A DNA stretch of 64,000 nt from Rhododendron vialii (Eukaryota > Streptophyta > Magnoliopsida > Ericales > Ericaceae). The stretch's first letter is position 1; the number at the start of each line of letters is the position of its first letter. Below are positions 46,001-58,500 of the stretch, in pieces. The notes below the pieces were generated by a model that was not told the origin of the DNA, did not search any database, and saw only the letters and a program-made list of their open reading frames with translations. The translations under genes were made by a program, and so were the position numbers. The stretch lies in the NCBI RefSeq assembly GCF_030253575.1, contig NC_080568.1:35025501-35089500 (forward strand), written 5' to 3'.

Positions 46001-49000
46001 TAGAGACTATGATCTGCTGTCTATATTGACATGAAAACAGTTTTTGTGGCATCCCCCATTGTTCTATACCTGTACTGCCCTGTGAAACATGCAGTTATAA
46101 TGGTGAGTAAGTGCAATTGGCCAGATGCCCACAATATAGTATGTTTTGGCGCTGATTAAAACCTTACATACTTTTTACTGATGTCCTTGGTTGCATGGCA
46201 TGTTGGTCATTCATTTGTGCTTGTTATTTTTGCATTTATTATCATGCTACATGTTTTGTAGTTAAATCTTGTTGGAAAAGAAATAGGAACAGGAGGAGAT
46301 TGAAGGGTACAAACGTGTAGCTTACCAGTTAAAATGTCTATATTCAATATAGTTTGGCTTGTTTGACAGCAGGATTTGAGTTTGGGATTAGATTGTGAGT
46401 CCTATGGGGGCTTTTAAATTCTTGTTTGGTGTTTTGCAACAACCTAAGGATTGGTAATACCAATCTTACAATCTAATCCTGTCCAAAACAAAGCATGAAT
46501 AAAAGATTCATCTCCTCATTAATAATTCCACCTCATTACCAATTCCAATCCTAATCCCATCTCATTATGAATCCCCCAAAAATGAAATCTGTTATCAAAC
46601 ACGCAGAGAATTCCTTGAAATGGCTTTAATACAGAATTTGAGCTTGGCGATGATATCTTCTACGATTATATCTTTGGTTAGGAAATGAGCACGTTATGCA
46701 TGTAAATTGATCCCAAAAACTAGGGCTCTGCTTTTAGCCTTCATTCTGCCTGATAGGAAGGTTGCATTTAATTTGCTTTCCGACTTACTGGTGAATGGAA
46801 ATATGTTTTGTTATCTTATATCTGTCTCATGATTAATTGCTTCTTGTTATTGAAGGAAATTCGTGAATTGCAAGAGCTTCAACAAACCTTGTACACTTTC
46901 CTTCATGTGATTACTACACATGATCTGTCCTCAGTTTTCCTCTCCCCCAAAAGTAGAGGCTACTTGGATCCAATGATGCAGATGCTATTGTATGCTGCTT
47001 GTAATCACAAGGACATGGTTGTAAGAAAGGTGTGTATAATGCTCTATACTAATCAACGACAGAAACACTATGATACATGCTGGAACTTCACGGTGATAAA
47101 TTTATCTACCGTGGGAAACAGACAATTTTGACACCAGTATCTGCCTGAAAGTGATATGAAATTCTATAACAAGTGTTGTTTCACAAAGTGGCAGATAGCT
47201 ACACAAGCTCATTTTAGTGATAATGTATTATACCCTTCTATTCTTACTTTTTACGTACCAGATTGTATTTCATTATCCATAATGCCAAACGTTACTTTTT
47301 TACTCGATAATGTATTAAGTTTCTTAATTGAGATGAATTAGCAGAGGTTCACAATAAGATGTCAAAACCCGCATGTAGGAGTGTCTACAGTGTGGCAGTG
47401 TGTCCAACATGTGTCCGTCAAGGATGTGATTTCGTTTCACTTTGATTTCCAATACTTTGGGCCGATAAACTGTATATTTACTCATGGATTGAATCTAACT
47501 TTTTTTTTTTAGTCTTGTGTACAGATATTTGTTAGACTAATTAAAGACTGGTGCAACAAGCCATATGGTGAAGAAAAGGTAATGTTTCAAGGAATTGCTC
47601 CCTCTCGTTCCTCTTTCCAGATTTCTTAATGCCCACCTGAGTCTAATTTTTCTTGTGAAAAGTAGATTTCCCAGTAAGTTTATTGGGGTTAGTATTCGTT
47701 CGTATACTGAAGTGGTTAAAATGTTTCAGGTTCCTGGTTTCCAGAGCTTTGTAATTGAGACCTTTGCAACAAATTGTTGTTTGTACAGTGTGCTTGACAA
47801 GTCCTTTGAGTTCCGTGATGCACATACTGTAAGTTATCTTTTCGCTGACTGGAAAAAGTTTCACCCGCTAGTTATGAAAAATGCTACTTCGAATTTACAA
47901 ATCCTTGAATTTCATTCAACTCAAACTTGCATGACTTTGATATTCTTGTTTCACACTATACATAGAATGACATAAGATCACCTATCCTGCCAGTGTTGAA
48001 AGCTGTTATCATACTAGTTAGAACAAAGTTACTGGTCTTTATGGGTATAGATGTTAGTTGTGATAAAATGAACGGTCCCTATACAGGTGCGCTGTGTTAG
48101 GCCATTGTGGTGCTAAGATTTATTTATTTTTCTAATTGTTTTGTTTTGTTTTGGGTTTCTGTCGCAGCTTGTTCTGTTCGGAGAAATAGTGTTGGCCCAA
48201 AAGGTCATGTATGAGAAGTTTGGAAATGATTTTCTGGTTCATTTTGTGTCGAAAAGTTTCCCAGCTGCATATTGCTCCCAAGATTTGGCAGCACAATATT
48301 GTCAAAAGTTGCAGGTATCATTATGCTTTTGAAACACTCTCTTCTGCTTTTGATTGCCTACTCCCTTTGTCCCATTTTGATAGCCCCTTACAAAAAGACT
48401 TGCAATTTTCCAATATAAAAATCAAGTAATTCTGTTCATAATTTTTTGAATTTTTGCACCAAATTACAGAACTAATCAAGATCTATAATTTGGTGCAAAG
48501 AAACTCAAAAAATAAGTACTTGATTATTTTCCCGGAAAATTACACGTCTTTTCGTAGGGCATTTATCAATTTGGGACGGAGGGAGTAATAATTTCGCAAA
48601 AGATGCCCAAAGGGGTGTAACCTATGTACGCTACTTGGGCAACGTTGGATTTCAGGATGGGGTTAGGGTAATAGTCTGGAAGGGTGGGAAGTCATATCCT
48701 TTGGAGGTGGGTGTTTTGCCATTCGGCCGCATTAGGTTGCGTTGTCTATCCCAACTTATTAGTAAACTTTTTCACAACTTAAACCAAAATTCACTTACAA
48801 CTTTCGGTCCCAACACGTAACACACAATTTAATCAAATGAATATGATTAACCTCTTGTACTATTTCGAGAACAAACGTGATAGTTCAAATAGCTTCATGT
48901 TCAAATATGGGGATCCTTACTGTAGTTGGAGATGAACTTTGGAGAGGAAAAGGATAATCAAGGACCAAAAATGTACCATCAATTTTGACGTCAAGGAAAT

Positions 49001-49378
49001 TGGCACTATTTTCTGGCAACATTGGTCTGGCATTGCTTAAATGCTGGGACCATGACTTTTGGCAGGCCCTCCCAGTTTCCCCTTTCTTTTTCTCAAGTAT
49101 GATTATAGGAGAGAGGAGGAAGACCACACACACGCACACGCACGCACACCCCCCCCTCCCCCCACCAAAAATAAATAAAATAAAAAATAAATAAAAAATA
49201 AATCTCGACACAATGGCAAAATTAGCTTCTTTAACAACATCGTGGTAACTATCTTTCTTGTTTGTGTCTGATGTTTACTTTTTGCCAGGGTAATGACATG
49301 GAGGCACTAAAATTGTTTTACCGGTCACTCGTTGAAACTTTGAGACACCAACAAAATGGAAGCCATGTTTTCAGATAG
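41257..49378 (+). CDS. PSD: exportin-T, tRNA nuclear exporter (PAUSED homologue)
   Basis: Thirteen coding exons join in phase 0 to 990 residues: 41257-42984, 43079-43168, 43276-43365, 43530-43634, 43989-44048, 44353-44415, 44557-44652, 45651-45815, 46856-47029, 47513-47578, 47730-47828, 48168-48314, 49289-49378. The true ATG is at 41257 (MDDLEKAILISFDESG); a longer frame only gains a TTG. The sequence is colinear with Arabidopsis PAUSED (about 988 residues), an importin-beta-type HEAT-repeat carrier that exports mature tRNA with Ran-GTP. The Xpo1-like N-terminal region includes NKLAQVLVTLIYFEYP and IDMFCRVLNALDDELISLDY; the C-terminus is RHQQNGSHVFR. Introns carry a (CT)n run, a Tourist MITE, a 22-base G tract and a Stowaway MITE. 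I saw no frame breaks. Upstream is a plausible leader intron. Confidence 0.95.
43013..43051 (+). repeat. (CT)n microsatellite in exportin-T intron 1
   Basis: About 39 bp of CT repeat starts 28 bp after the donor of exon 1. It fills most of the 94-bp intron up to the acceptor TTTTCAG and probably acts as an extended polypyrimidine stretch. Confidence 0.85.
44762..45002. mobile_element. Tourist-like MITE, copy 2, in exportin-T intron 7
   Basis: GGTGGTGTTCCA at the left and TGGAACACCCCC at the right are inverted, with TTA on both sides (44759-44761, 45003-45005). The interior ATGGATCTTATTTGATAGAT then CTCATTGAGATCTTTTATAC matches the copy at 21859-22097; sizes are 241 and 239 bp. Confidence 0.75.
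45321..45342 (+). repeat. 22-base poly-G tract in exportin-T intron 7
   Basis: An unbroken run of 22 G follows ATCTGC and is followed by TGTGGGGGTGC. A transcript or the DNA strand could form a G-quadruplex. Such a long G tract is also prone to assembly error. Confidence 0.9.
46357..46604. mobile_element. possible MITE in exportin-T intron 8
   Basis: GCTTGTTTGACAGCAG at the left and the reverse complement of the right end, GCGTGTTTGATAACAG, match over 16 bp, and GGATTAGATTG is mirrored inside by CAATCTAATCC-like sequence. The TSD is not confirmed. Terminal motif resembles the outer element at 20907. Confidence 0.45.
48361..48585. mobile_element. Stowaway MITE in exportin-T intron 12
   Basis: The ends CTCCCTTTGTCCCATTTTGA and TCAATTTGGGACGGAGGGAG are the standard Stowaway (Tc1/mariner) inverted termini. 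TA lies at both sides (48359-48360, 48586-48587). 225 bp, no coding capacity. Confidence 0.9.
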
Positions 49379-51629
49379 CATAACCACAATATGACAGTCT
49401 TGAGTATTTATGATGTTGCTCAGTGCTTCGTGTCCTCGTACTCCAGCCAGTAGTGGCAATCAAAATTTTGTTCACCAGAGGTGCCAATACTTGTTATTTG
49501 CATCTTCTGTTTGACATCATAATCTCGTTGGAGAATAATTCTTATGGTTTCCGTTACATCTGTGGATGTTTCAGGGTCCTTTCATTGTGTGTATATAACA
49601 TTCCTGTGGTCATTCCGTGGATATCGAGGTATGCATGTACACTCTATTTACCGTTCATTAAAAGTGAGATCATATATAGTGGCATGTTGTGTCTTCCCTC
49701 TGAGTGACTTGTTTTGTTTATTCATACCATTCAACAGGTATATATTTCCGGAAGCGGTTTCTTTGACGTGAAATGTTGGAAATATCTGTTAGGTTTTTGG
49801 GTGCCGATTAAATCATTCAGCATTAGTTTGTTGTGTATATCATGTTTTGTATTTTCCCTGTTTATTTGTATACTTGTGCTTCTCCTTCCTCTTCCTAAGT
49901 TCCCCAGTTTCACATCTAAGTTATTTTCCATTTCATTAGGTGTTTGACAGATACATGGCCTGTAACATCAAATGGATGCTACGGGGTCTGGGTTTTTGGA
50001 ACCAAGGGAATGAAAGGGAAAAGAAAAAAAAATGGAGAGATATTTTTGTTTTTAATTTTTTTTTATGGCTTTTGTTAAACCAGTTCTAGTAAGGGTTGAG
50101 TTTTGAAACTTGGAAGTTTTGATGTTCTACAGGACCGTTCTTGCTTGAAAAAACATTGTAATTTATTTACATGCTGGTAAATCAAAATGGGATTCTCATT
50201 TATTTCTGATTTTTATGCTATGCAATTGAATACTAGGCTACTAGCCAATGGCCAAAACAAGTAATTAAAAAATTTCAGTAAAGGTTATTGACTGTCTTCT
50301 TCCTGAAATGAAGATTTAATGACTGGTTTTCTGGCGATTAAAAAAAAATGAATTGGTTTTCTCAATAGTTTTTTTTTTTTCCTTTCTTGGTGATAGTATT
50401 GCTTGAATAGTTTTCTCAATGTTAAATGGATATGAAACGGAAATAAACAAGTACATTGACCTAAACCAATGAAAAGAGTCGAGAATTAACACAAACAAGT
50501 CAAGGCTCACCCCATACGTTATCGTTAGTCACGGAAATTTATTCTTGATCTGCAGACCGATGATGAATGGAAATCTCTGTTTAATCCAAAAAGGAGATGA
50601 ATGGAAATCTCTGTTTAATCCAAAAAGGAGAGGAATTACCGATATTGTTTGTCATTGGTCGTGCACTGATTTCAATTGCATTGTATGGTAACGAAACTTA
50701 ATAGTCAAAATATCAGCTTAAGCAATAAAAGTTCATTTCATGTGTCATAATCCGACAAGGATCAATTAATGACAATACAAAAAGAAATCTATACTAGTCA
50801 CATGCAGAATGTTTACCAATCATAGATGGATCAAATCATCAAAACAAGGGAAGAACCTTTCGTCGTACAAATGTGGCATACCATCAATACTGTTTTGAGT
50901 ACATGCTTGAAGCGCGGTACTACACCTCAAACGCTTCTCTTTTAAACTTGCTACAGCAAGCAAATGCAGCTTTGTTGCCAAACATCATGGATAAACACTT
51001 CAAAGCGGTTCTACACCTCAAATGCTTCGCTTTTGAATTTGCTACAGTAAGCAAATGCAGTTTTGTTGCCAAACATCATAGATGCACCCTAATGAGTCAT
51101 GAACATTTCCAAGTGGTTCGTATACTTCAGCAACCAATCTTGCGATTCCATTCTCCTAGCATAAGCTTTCCCATTATCTTGGTAGAAAGCACATCAGTAA
51201 CTCTTCTTCTAGAGCTACGTGTCCTCCAACTATAAATAGAATATTAGAATCCATGCCCTTTGCTAACGAAAGCACTTACCCAATTTTCTTTCACAGTAAC
51301 TTTGTAATGTTTGATTGGACTGGAGGAGAAAACTTCTTGCCTTATACTAAGGTGACTGACTGTATACTCTCTTTGTCCGCAGCCAGGTGAGCCTAAAATT
51401 GATAAAAATCCTAAAGAAAGGAGGATACACATTTTGGAGTGAAGGATAAAGTACAGAAGGCTTTTTACTGGATATAATAGTAAGAGGGGTGCTTTATCTC
51501 TTCCCTCCCGGTGTCCCCATTTGTTGATATATAGGATTGGAAAGGAATTCCCGATCATTCAGATTTCAGGTTTGGGTGTCATCTTCTGCCTCATGGAGGC
51601 TAACTGTCACATCTTCTGCTTCATGGAGG
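49379..51629. other. region between exportin-T and MORF; tandem duplications
   Basis: The first part is probably exportin-T 3' UTR. A perfect or near-perfect 34-bp tandem duplication (unit starts GATGAATGGAAATCTCTG) lies at 50562-50629. A 91-bp imperfect tandem duplication (units at about 50915 and 51006; both contain AAATGCAG and TTTGTTGCCAAACATCAT) lies at 50914-51092. A 120-residue frame across the latter is judged non-coding. Confidence 0.55.
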
Positions 51630-51640
51630 TTAACTTCTAG
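51578..51640. repeat. short tandem repeat across the MORF stop codon
   Basis: CATCTTCTGCCTCATGGAGG and CATCTTCTGCTTCATGGAGG are tandem with a 29-31 bp spacing. The second copy abuts the stop codon of the MORF gene, so the 3' UTR and the last codons were touched by a duplication. Confidence 0.6.
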
Positions 51641-53761
51641 TACATTCCAAAGTTTCTACTCCATGCATCCTTTTCCTTTCTTTTCTCCTGGATTTCCTTG
51701 AGCGAGTTGTGCTTTGATATTTATCATCCATTTTATCTCGTAACCAGTCTGCATGGTACTTCTCATCATACGGAACTACCTCACCTTCAACAAATGGTTC
51801 TCCTGCAAGACAAATAAAGAAGTTTTTCAATAAATCACAAGATTGGCTTAAAACTTATTCAACAGTCCAAAGTTGCACGGACAATGACCAGAAGCCTTGT
51901 CTTCTGAACCAGGCTTAACAAAATGATAGCAATGCCAAACAACTGAAAACAAGATACATAATCAAGGGGTTGAGACCTGAGAATCAATGATTTCAAGAGA
52001 TTTAAGTGGAAGAAGAGGAACTTCAATAGGACACGATTTTCTTCCTTCCAGCAAAACTTATTCTGTCAATTTGCCTGGCCGAGTTTAAGTCATAGAAACC
52101 ATGCATCTGTTCCCATTGTAATTTATTCGATCTCGTGTTTACTCCTTCTACTCCTAGTTGGTAAAGTCTGGTATTCGTGAAGATCTTCTAATTCCAATGT
52201 ACTTTATTTCTTAGTAAAAAATCCTCAAACAAAGAAAGTATATCTTCTGTGAACTCCTAATTTCAATAACCAATAATAACCGGCTATCTGCTCAAAAAAA
52301 AAGAAAGTGGAACACATGCAACATATTAACTAGAGCAAAATCTATTATTCTCATGTCATACTTCAAATTTACATTCCGAAGAAGTGTGCTGAAGATGAGC
52401 ACAAAGCAAAAGACAATACCTCCATAGTCATTTTCCATATGACAAAAATAAGAGTCCGGAAGAACCCATCTCACATTGGATAAGGCTGCAAATGGAAAAC
52501 TAGCATATCAATTGCAGGAGGCATGCTGAAAAAGAATTGGGTATCAAAATGAAAGAGACTCTTGGAAGTTTAAACTTTACATTTGACCTTGTGAATCAAA
52601 TTTTCGGAGACTTTGCAACCAAATGCATAGTAATATTTGGTAGAAACTGAGTATATTGATCTCTTTGCTTCCTCTTCACTGCAAAAAATTAAGAAAAAGG
52701 GCCAGAGCTTCTCCATGTAAGAAAGCCACATGTGGATAACTAAGTCGTCAAATTTTTCTTGAAAACTGAAATCCGCAATAACTAAAGCCTATACGTCCCA
52801 GTTGAGCTGCCATATCTATTAGGCCATTACCATTTACCACCCACCAAATCTTAAGACTCCAACAAACTTCAAGGGGTTGGTCGACTGGAGCAAAGCAGCA
52901 ACTAAGGGCTTGCCATCTCGAGCATGCATGTTCAGCTCCCATCCCGGCAAAAGATTCTAGAGTCCACTGAATGTTTACTCGATCGTTATTTCAGGACCCG
53001 AGATTACTGTACATGCGTAAACTAGACTCCCAACTTATTTTGACTTAAAACCTCTTAAATCATTCCCCACTAGTAAAGCTCATATTAACATTAATGTTAA
53101 CTCGTTTCCGTTACCCAATTCAAGGTGGACTCTTTTCTTCACTCAAAATTTCCAATATTACTTTGTGGCTTTTGATATTTATCACTTGACATTAATCAAA
53201 TTTCTTCTACTCCATTTTGTACTAGAATCTGAATTTGCCCTTAGAGTGCTCCATTTGAAGCAATCACTCTTAAAAGAAAATTTCTCAAGTTTACTTTACT
53301 TCAGCTAATCCAAATAGTGAAAGAAATCAAGCTCAATTCTGTGACAATTAGTTGCAAAACCCAAAACCCATGAAAGAAAATAGACACAAAAAAAATAAAA
53401 TTGGAATATCCAGTTTTTCAATTGGAAATTGGTACCTTCCCAATGCCAATGCAAGGGTTGTGATAAAATGGTCCACAATTTGGCTTCGTTCTGGGTATCC
53501 CTCTGGAGGCTCCACAACCACGAGCCAGTGCTGGTAGTCGCAGCCGTCGACAAGCGTAGCCACCCGGGTCAACTCGGAGCACCGAGTTGGCCGCGGTGAT
53601 TCGGTGGTCGCCGAATCTGCCGAGAATCGTTGAACGCGGGAAATTGGCGGAGGGAAATGGCTAGAAATTGAGGGTGACTCGTTGGGTTTGAGGCACTGAA
53701 ACACGGCTGCGGCCGTTAACCTTAACGGAATTCTGAGAATGTTTCTTGAAGGTACCATCAT
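51630..53761 (-). CDS. MORF/RIP organellar RNA-editing factor
   Basis: Four minus-strand exons, 53761-53436, 52678-52581, 52485-52420 and 51802-51630, join in frame to 220 residues. I chose the start MMVPSRNILRIPLRLT because it gives an Arg-rich amphipathic presequence typical of mitochondrial targeting; an in-frame ATG at 53911 would add 50 residues. The MORF domain spans about residues 73-175: DGCDYQHWLVVVEPPEGYP, then SEEEAKRSIYSVSTKYYYAFGC, then NVRWVLPDSYF and YGGEPFVEGEVVPYDEKYH. A basic tail (RSRKSRRKERKR) follows. MORF proteins bind PPR proteins and are needed for C-to-U editing in mitochondria or plastids; organelle here is inferred. Its position next to exportin-T and LOX suggests it is the MORF7 orthologue, but domain sequence alone does not fix the member. 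Confidence 0.88.
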
Positions 53762-55547
53762 TGATTTGAAACCCAGATTGCAACCTCTGTAATCTACGGA
53801 GGTCGAGGAGGGGTTTAGAGCGAGGAAGGGTATATGGGTCGTTATGAATTTTTCCAGGATAGCGTGGCAATTAATCATAGTATAATAGTAGGTCGCAACA
53901 TAACATTCCAAAATTTAAGGATCAAGTTGTGATAACAGAATGTGGATGGGCAAATATGTAATTAGCACAAATTGCAGTGACACTTTTGTTTGCGGCCAAA
54001 CATGCAAAACTATCGCTCATAACTCATCGATGCTAGTCCATCGTCTTAACACTAGTGTTTGTATCCGTTCAATGAACGGGATGAAAAATAACATTGATTT
54101 TTTTTATCTCGTGTATCAAACAAGAATAACGTCTAGTGATAATATAATGTGTATCAAATAGGTACAAAGATAGTGATAAAAAATATAGTTTAATATTTTT
54201 TCGGTTCCGTGTTCGATGCACGCTAGCATTACATTATTTTATGTACTGAAAGACATATGTGTGATGAAAAATAAATTTGTAATACCGCGTGACGGTAGCT
54301 TGCAGGGGCATAGAATAATTTTCCTAAGTTTCCCTCTTCTCTCTCCCACGTTCCCCCCTCTCTTTCTCTTCCACGGTTCTTTCTCTCATTTTTTTTTTTA
54401 AAACCTCAAAATTTTAGGAATTTAGAACCGAAGGTTGAAAGGCATTTGGTTTCAACTACATTTTTGTAGTATATAGAAGATAGAAGATAATAGATAGATA
54501 GATAGATAGATGAATAGATATAGACATAATAGAGGGAGTAGAGGGGTTTGACTCTCTCTCTCTCTCTCCTGGAATTTAGCGGCGTAACGGAGTGAAACAA
54601 CGGTTTTCAATGGAGGAGATGGCGGCAACTATGTAGCTCCGGCATGGTGGTGGTGGTACACTGGTACTGGGTTATTTTTCTTTTCCCTCTCCTTCCTTCT
54701 CTCTTTGGCAGAAGAAGAAATGAGGGAGGGGAGGGATGATGATGATGATAATGGAGATTAGGATAATGAAGATCATGATGAGACACACAATTCATTTATA
54801 AAATCGATTTTGGAAATTAGGGTCGTTACATTGTTCAAGTTTGATATCAAGGTTTAACGAGCTTAAAAAACTTGTTCAAAACCTCAATTGATTTATGTTA
54901 CGAATCAAAATTGTTCTTGAACAAGCATTTAAGAATTCAACATGAACATGAACACGAAAACGAACTAGTGTAATTTAGTTCATTTATCAACTCCATCTCT
55001 CCCTAATATGTTTAAAAATAATTTGAGGATCTGTATGTCTCCAACAAACTTTATCAATACGATTACAAACAAGCTACTAATTTGTGGAACAAAGATAAGC
55101 ATGTTTGTAAGATACTAGTGTTGTTAAAAACTGAACAATAGTGAGAATTGTATTCAAATTTATATGCATTACTTCAATTCTAAATAAACTTTTAACAAGA
55201 CTAACACGAATCGAATACCAAATGACCGTTTTGAAGACAAAGAATCATATATAATCACGAAAGTGCTGCTGAGTTTCAAATTACTCAAAATGCATGAAAA
55301 GAGTAGCTTCATTAAAATTTAATTTAGTCGAGTCAATAGACCCACCCACCATATTTCTAGTAGTTCTATATATATTTCTATGCATAGATATACAACTCTA
55401 ATTGGAGTTCACAATTCATTGTGCATCCCTGATTTACATTATTAAGCTATTATATCATGCCCAAAAGAACTAGAGACTCTAGTTCTATCAACTCTAGTCT
55501 CTATTTAGAGTTAAAACCACTATAAAATACGACCCAACTAATGGGGC
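53762..55547. other. region between MORF and LOX; microsatellites
   Basis: Contains the MORF promoter side and the LOX 3' side. A (GATA)n run is at about 54490-54512 and a CT run at about 54552-54568. No gene recognised. Confidence 0.4.
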
Positions 55548-58500
55548 TCATATTGACACACTATTGGGCACACCTCTACAAGTAACCCCGGGCTCCGAAC
55601 TAGGCGCAAGTAGCTCATACGGTAAAACCCCGGCCCCACACCTATTCCTCAGCGTTGAATCACTGTTCCTTTTCTCAATCTCTTTCTCCACCCGTCCGAT
55701 CTCCGCCGAGAACCCGAAAAACCCTTCCACCATCTCCGCATCACCCGTCCAGATGGATGAGTGATTCCTCTCCCCGATGTATTCCTCATCGGGCGCGTGA
55801 GTCGAGAGCGCGTCCACCACCGCCATGTACTTGGTCGCTTGCAATAAACTCGGCAATGACAAGAGAAAGTACTTCTGTGGGTCCGCCACGAAACTTTTGT
55901 ATTCTGGATCACCTTCTTCGGGAATTAATCGGCGCATTAGAGGAGGCCGATTGGGCACGTATCCGCCGTACGGGTACTGACCGAAGTTGAGGGCGGCGTG
56001 TTGGGCGGAAGCCAGCCAGATGATGGTGGTTAGAATGGAGGTGAGATCGTCGGGCGTGGCAAGTGTGGGCCACCAGGCCTCGTGGCGGAGGTCGGCGTGG
56101 CCCACGTTGATGGACTCAGCGTACCAGGCTTGGAGCTCTTTGTCGTTGCAGACTTGAGCCGAGTCTGGGTAGTAACGGGTCACGTTGGTTTGGACCCAGT
56201 TCTCGATCGCGGACCAGATCATTAGCCCGTCCGATGCGTATGGGTAGTCCTTGATTAGGAGCTTTAGTCCATGTGGTTGGCTTGGGTCTGGTACTGCAAT
56301 GCCCCTGAATCATTCAATCAAGATAAAAACGTTCGTTAGTTTGGTTTTTGCAATACTAACACTAGTATTTCTACTTTTCCATAATTAGGAGAGATAAATT
56401 GAGGAAATGGTGATGAATTCTTGATACCTTCTGATGAGATCAGCAGGCAGGCCCTCCAGATCAAAGCGCCAGAAATTCTTGTAAGCAGCGGCGCTCATCT
56501 CCATGCCGTAGCGGCCGGGAGTGAAGCAAGCCTCAATGACACCATCGGCGCTGATCAGGCTTTGGCGGGCCAGAGCGTTGATCTCCAGCGTGTATCTCAT
56601 GTGTGGGTCCAGAAGCTTAAATATGGGGTGCATCGCACTCAATTGCCTGTGCGCCGCCAAGATGAACGGTTCCATTGTTGCATGGGTTCGCAACCTGTCA
56701 ATGAAAAGGTAATTTAGCAATTCTTTAACTTAAGCCAAGCACAAGCAAATGTGTTCACCTATGAAGGGTCGTTTACGAGAGACTGATAGTGAAGAGATAT
56801 ACTCCTATTAAATTAAGCTGCTTACCAGTGGTTGACAAGCTGGTGAACGCCGGCGTCATTGGAGCAGACGTGGGCTTTGGCAAGCTGCCATATCCAGCTG
56901 GTGGTGGCATCGACGGGGGGTGTGACGACGCGCTTCGAACGGGAAGTGGGCCCGGCTAGTGGCAGGCTAAGCTCGATTGCTACGGGCTTAAGAGTGCCTA
57001 ATGGGCTCAAGAAAAAGACTGTGCGGGTCGCATAAGCTTTGCGGCCGTCCAGGGCATTTATGCGATCGATAAATGGAAGGTAAATGTCATGGTAGTCCAC
57101 TATGTATAGCTTATTTTCATCCAGCGCCTGCAAAATGAAAGAAATTTCAGAACTCAAAAAATTGACTCCAGACATTAATGGGTCCTCAAGTCCTCACCAT
57201 TTTGTTGTTGTACCGGTATTCCCATGCATTTTTAGCCCTTGAATCACGTTCAAATCTTGATCCAAGGACTAAAAACGTGCAAAAACACCAGTATACAAAA
57301 ATTTGGGTACAACTAAACATAGCCCAAGGACCAAAGTGGTCAAGTTTTTTGGATTAAGTACCTGTTGAACAGTCATGCCATTGAGATGGCCCAGAATGTG
57401 TTCTTCCTTGAGTGCGGATTCTTGTGGACCGTAGATTTGTGGATCAAGTTTGCTCACTGGTGGGAATACCTCAAGCCTCTCTATGGTAACAGGGTTAACC
57501 CCTGCTATTGCTTGTCGCCCAAATTCATCATCTCTCAGCCATGCAAATCTATCCTCTGTGGAAAGCATATATATTCACTTGTTAGTAACCAAAATTACTA
57601 ACTTACCCATAAAATCAGATTTTTTTTACTCTAGAAAACGTTCCAAAAACTCTAACATTCATCGTTCGTTGTAGTATTATTTTGACTTTAAGAACAACAT
57701 GAATTTTGGTGTTACGGAAATTAGTTAGCCGAATAATTTTTCCGTTTAAAGTAGAACCATCAGAAGAGTGCTTACTGGAAAGTATCTTAGGGGTGTTGTA
57801 TTTGAGAAGGTCGCCTTGGCTGGACTGTTGGATCTTGCCAACCACCTTAGGCAATGGCAATTTCTTCAACAAGTCATCTTCAAGCCCTAGTTTGAGGAGG
57901 AGACCTTCACTGTAAAGGCTATCGATGTCCGAAAACCCCTTGAAATCGTGGTTGTTCGCCGAGATGTTAGCCTTTATGGAGGGTAACAAGTTATGAAAAG
58001 TGCCCTTTAACCTTCCATTAGAGAATGAATTCATTTTTGACTCCTCAAATTGCTCGTCCCTAGGTACGTACATTGGCAGTGGCTTCTCCACACGGCTCTC
58101 TGCATGCATATCTGCAACGACAATCAAGTAAAGGGCAATTTAGTCATTAAACATTGCACGAAAACAACATTATGCAAACAATGATCCCATTACGCTAACA
58201 TTACTCTGTGCGAAAATTCTGTTTGTATAGCTGACTGACCTGTATCGGTTGGGAGACGTCCGGTGCGACACCGCTTAGGGTAAGGGATCTTTTGACCTCC
58301 GAGATTCGGGCGAGCAAGATCTATCCCCCTGTCGGGATTTCCCAAATCGTTGTACACATCGAAATCGTACACCCGGTCAGATAATTTCCTGACTCCTTGC
58401 CCATCACCCCTCAAATCTTTCAGCTCCTGCTCTCTCAATGCTCTCAATCCTGATGGCGTCTCGCTTGGCAGATATGGCTGTTCAAATATAAGCATTCAAC

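Noticed and set aside
50873..51235. 120-residue frame
   Set aside because: It spans a 91-bp tandem duplication, has no domain and no matching splice or promoter signals.
53762..53911. MORF protein with 50 extra N-terminal residues
   Set aside because: The frame is open, but MMVPSRNILRIPLRL is the better targeting start. It remains possible if the transcript starts further upstream.
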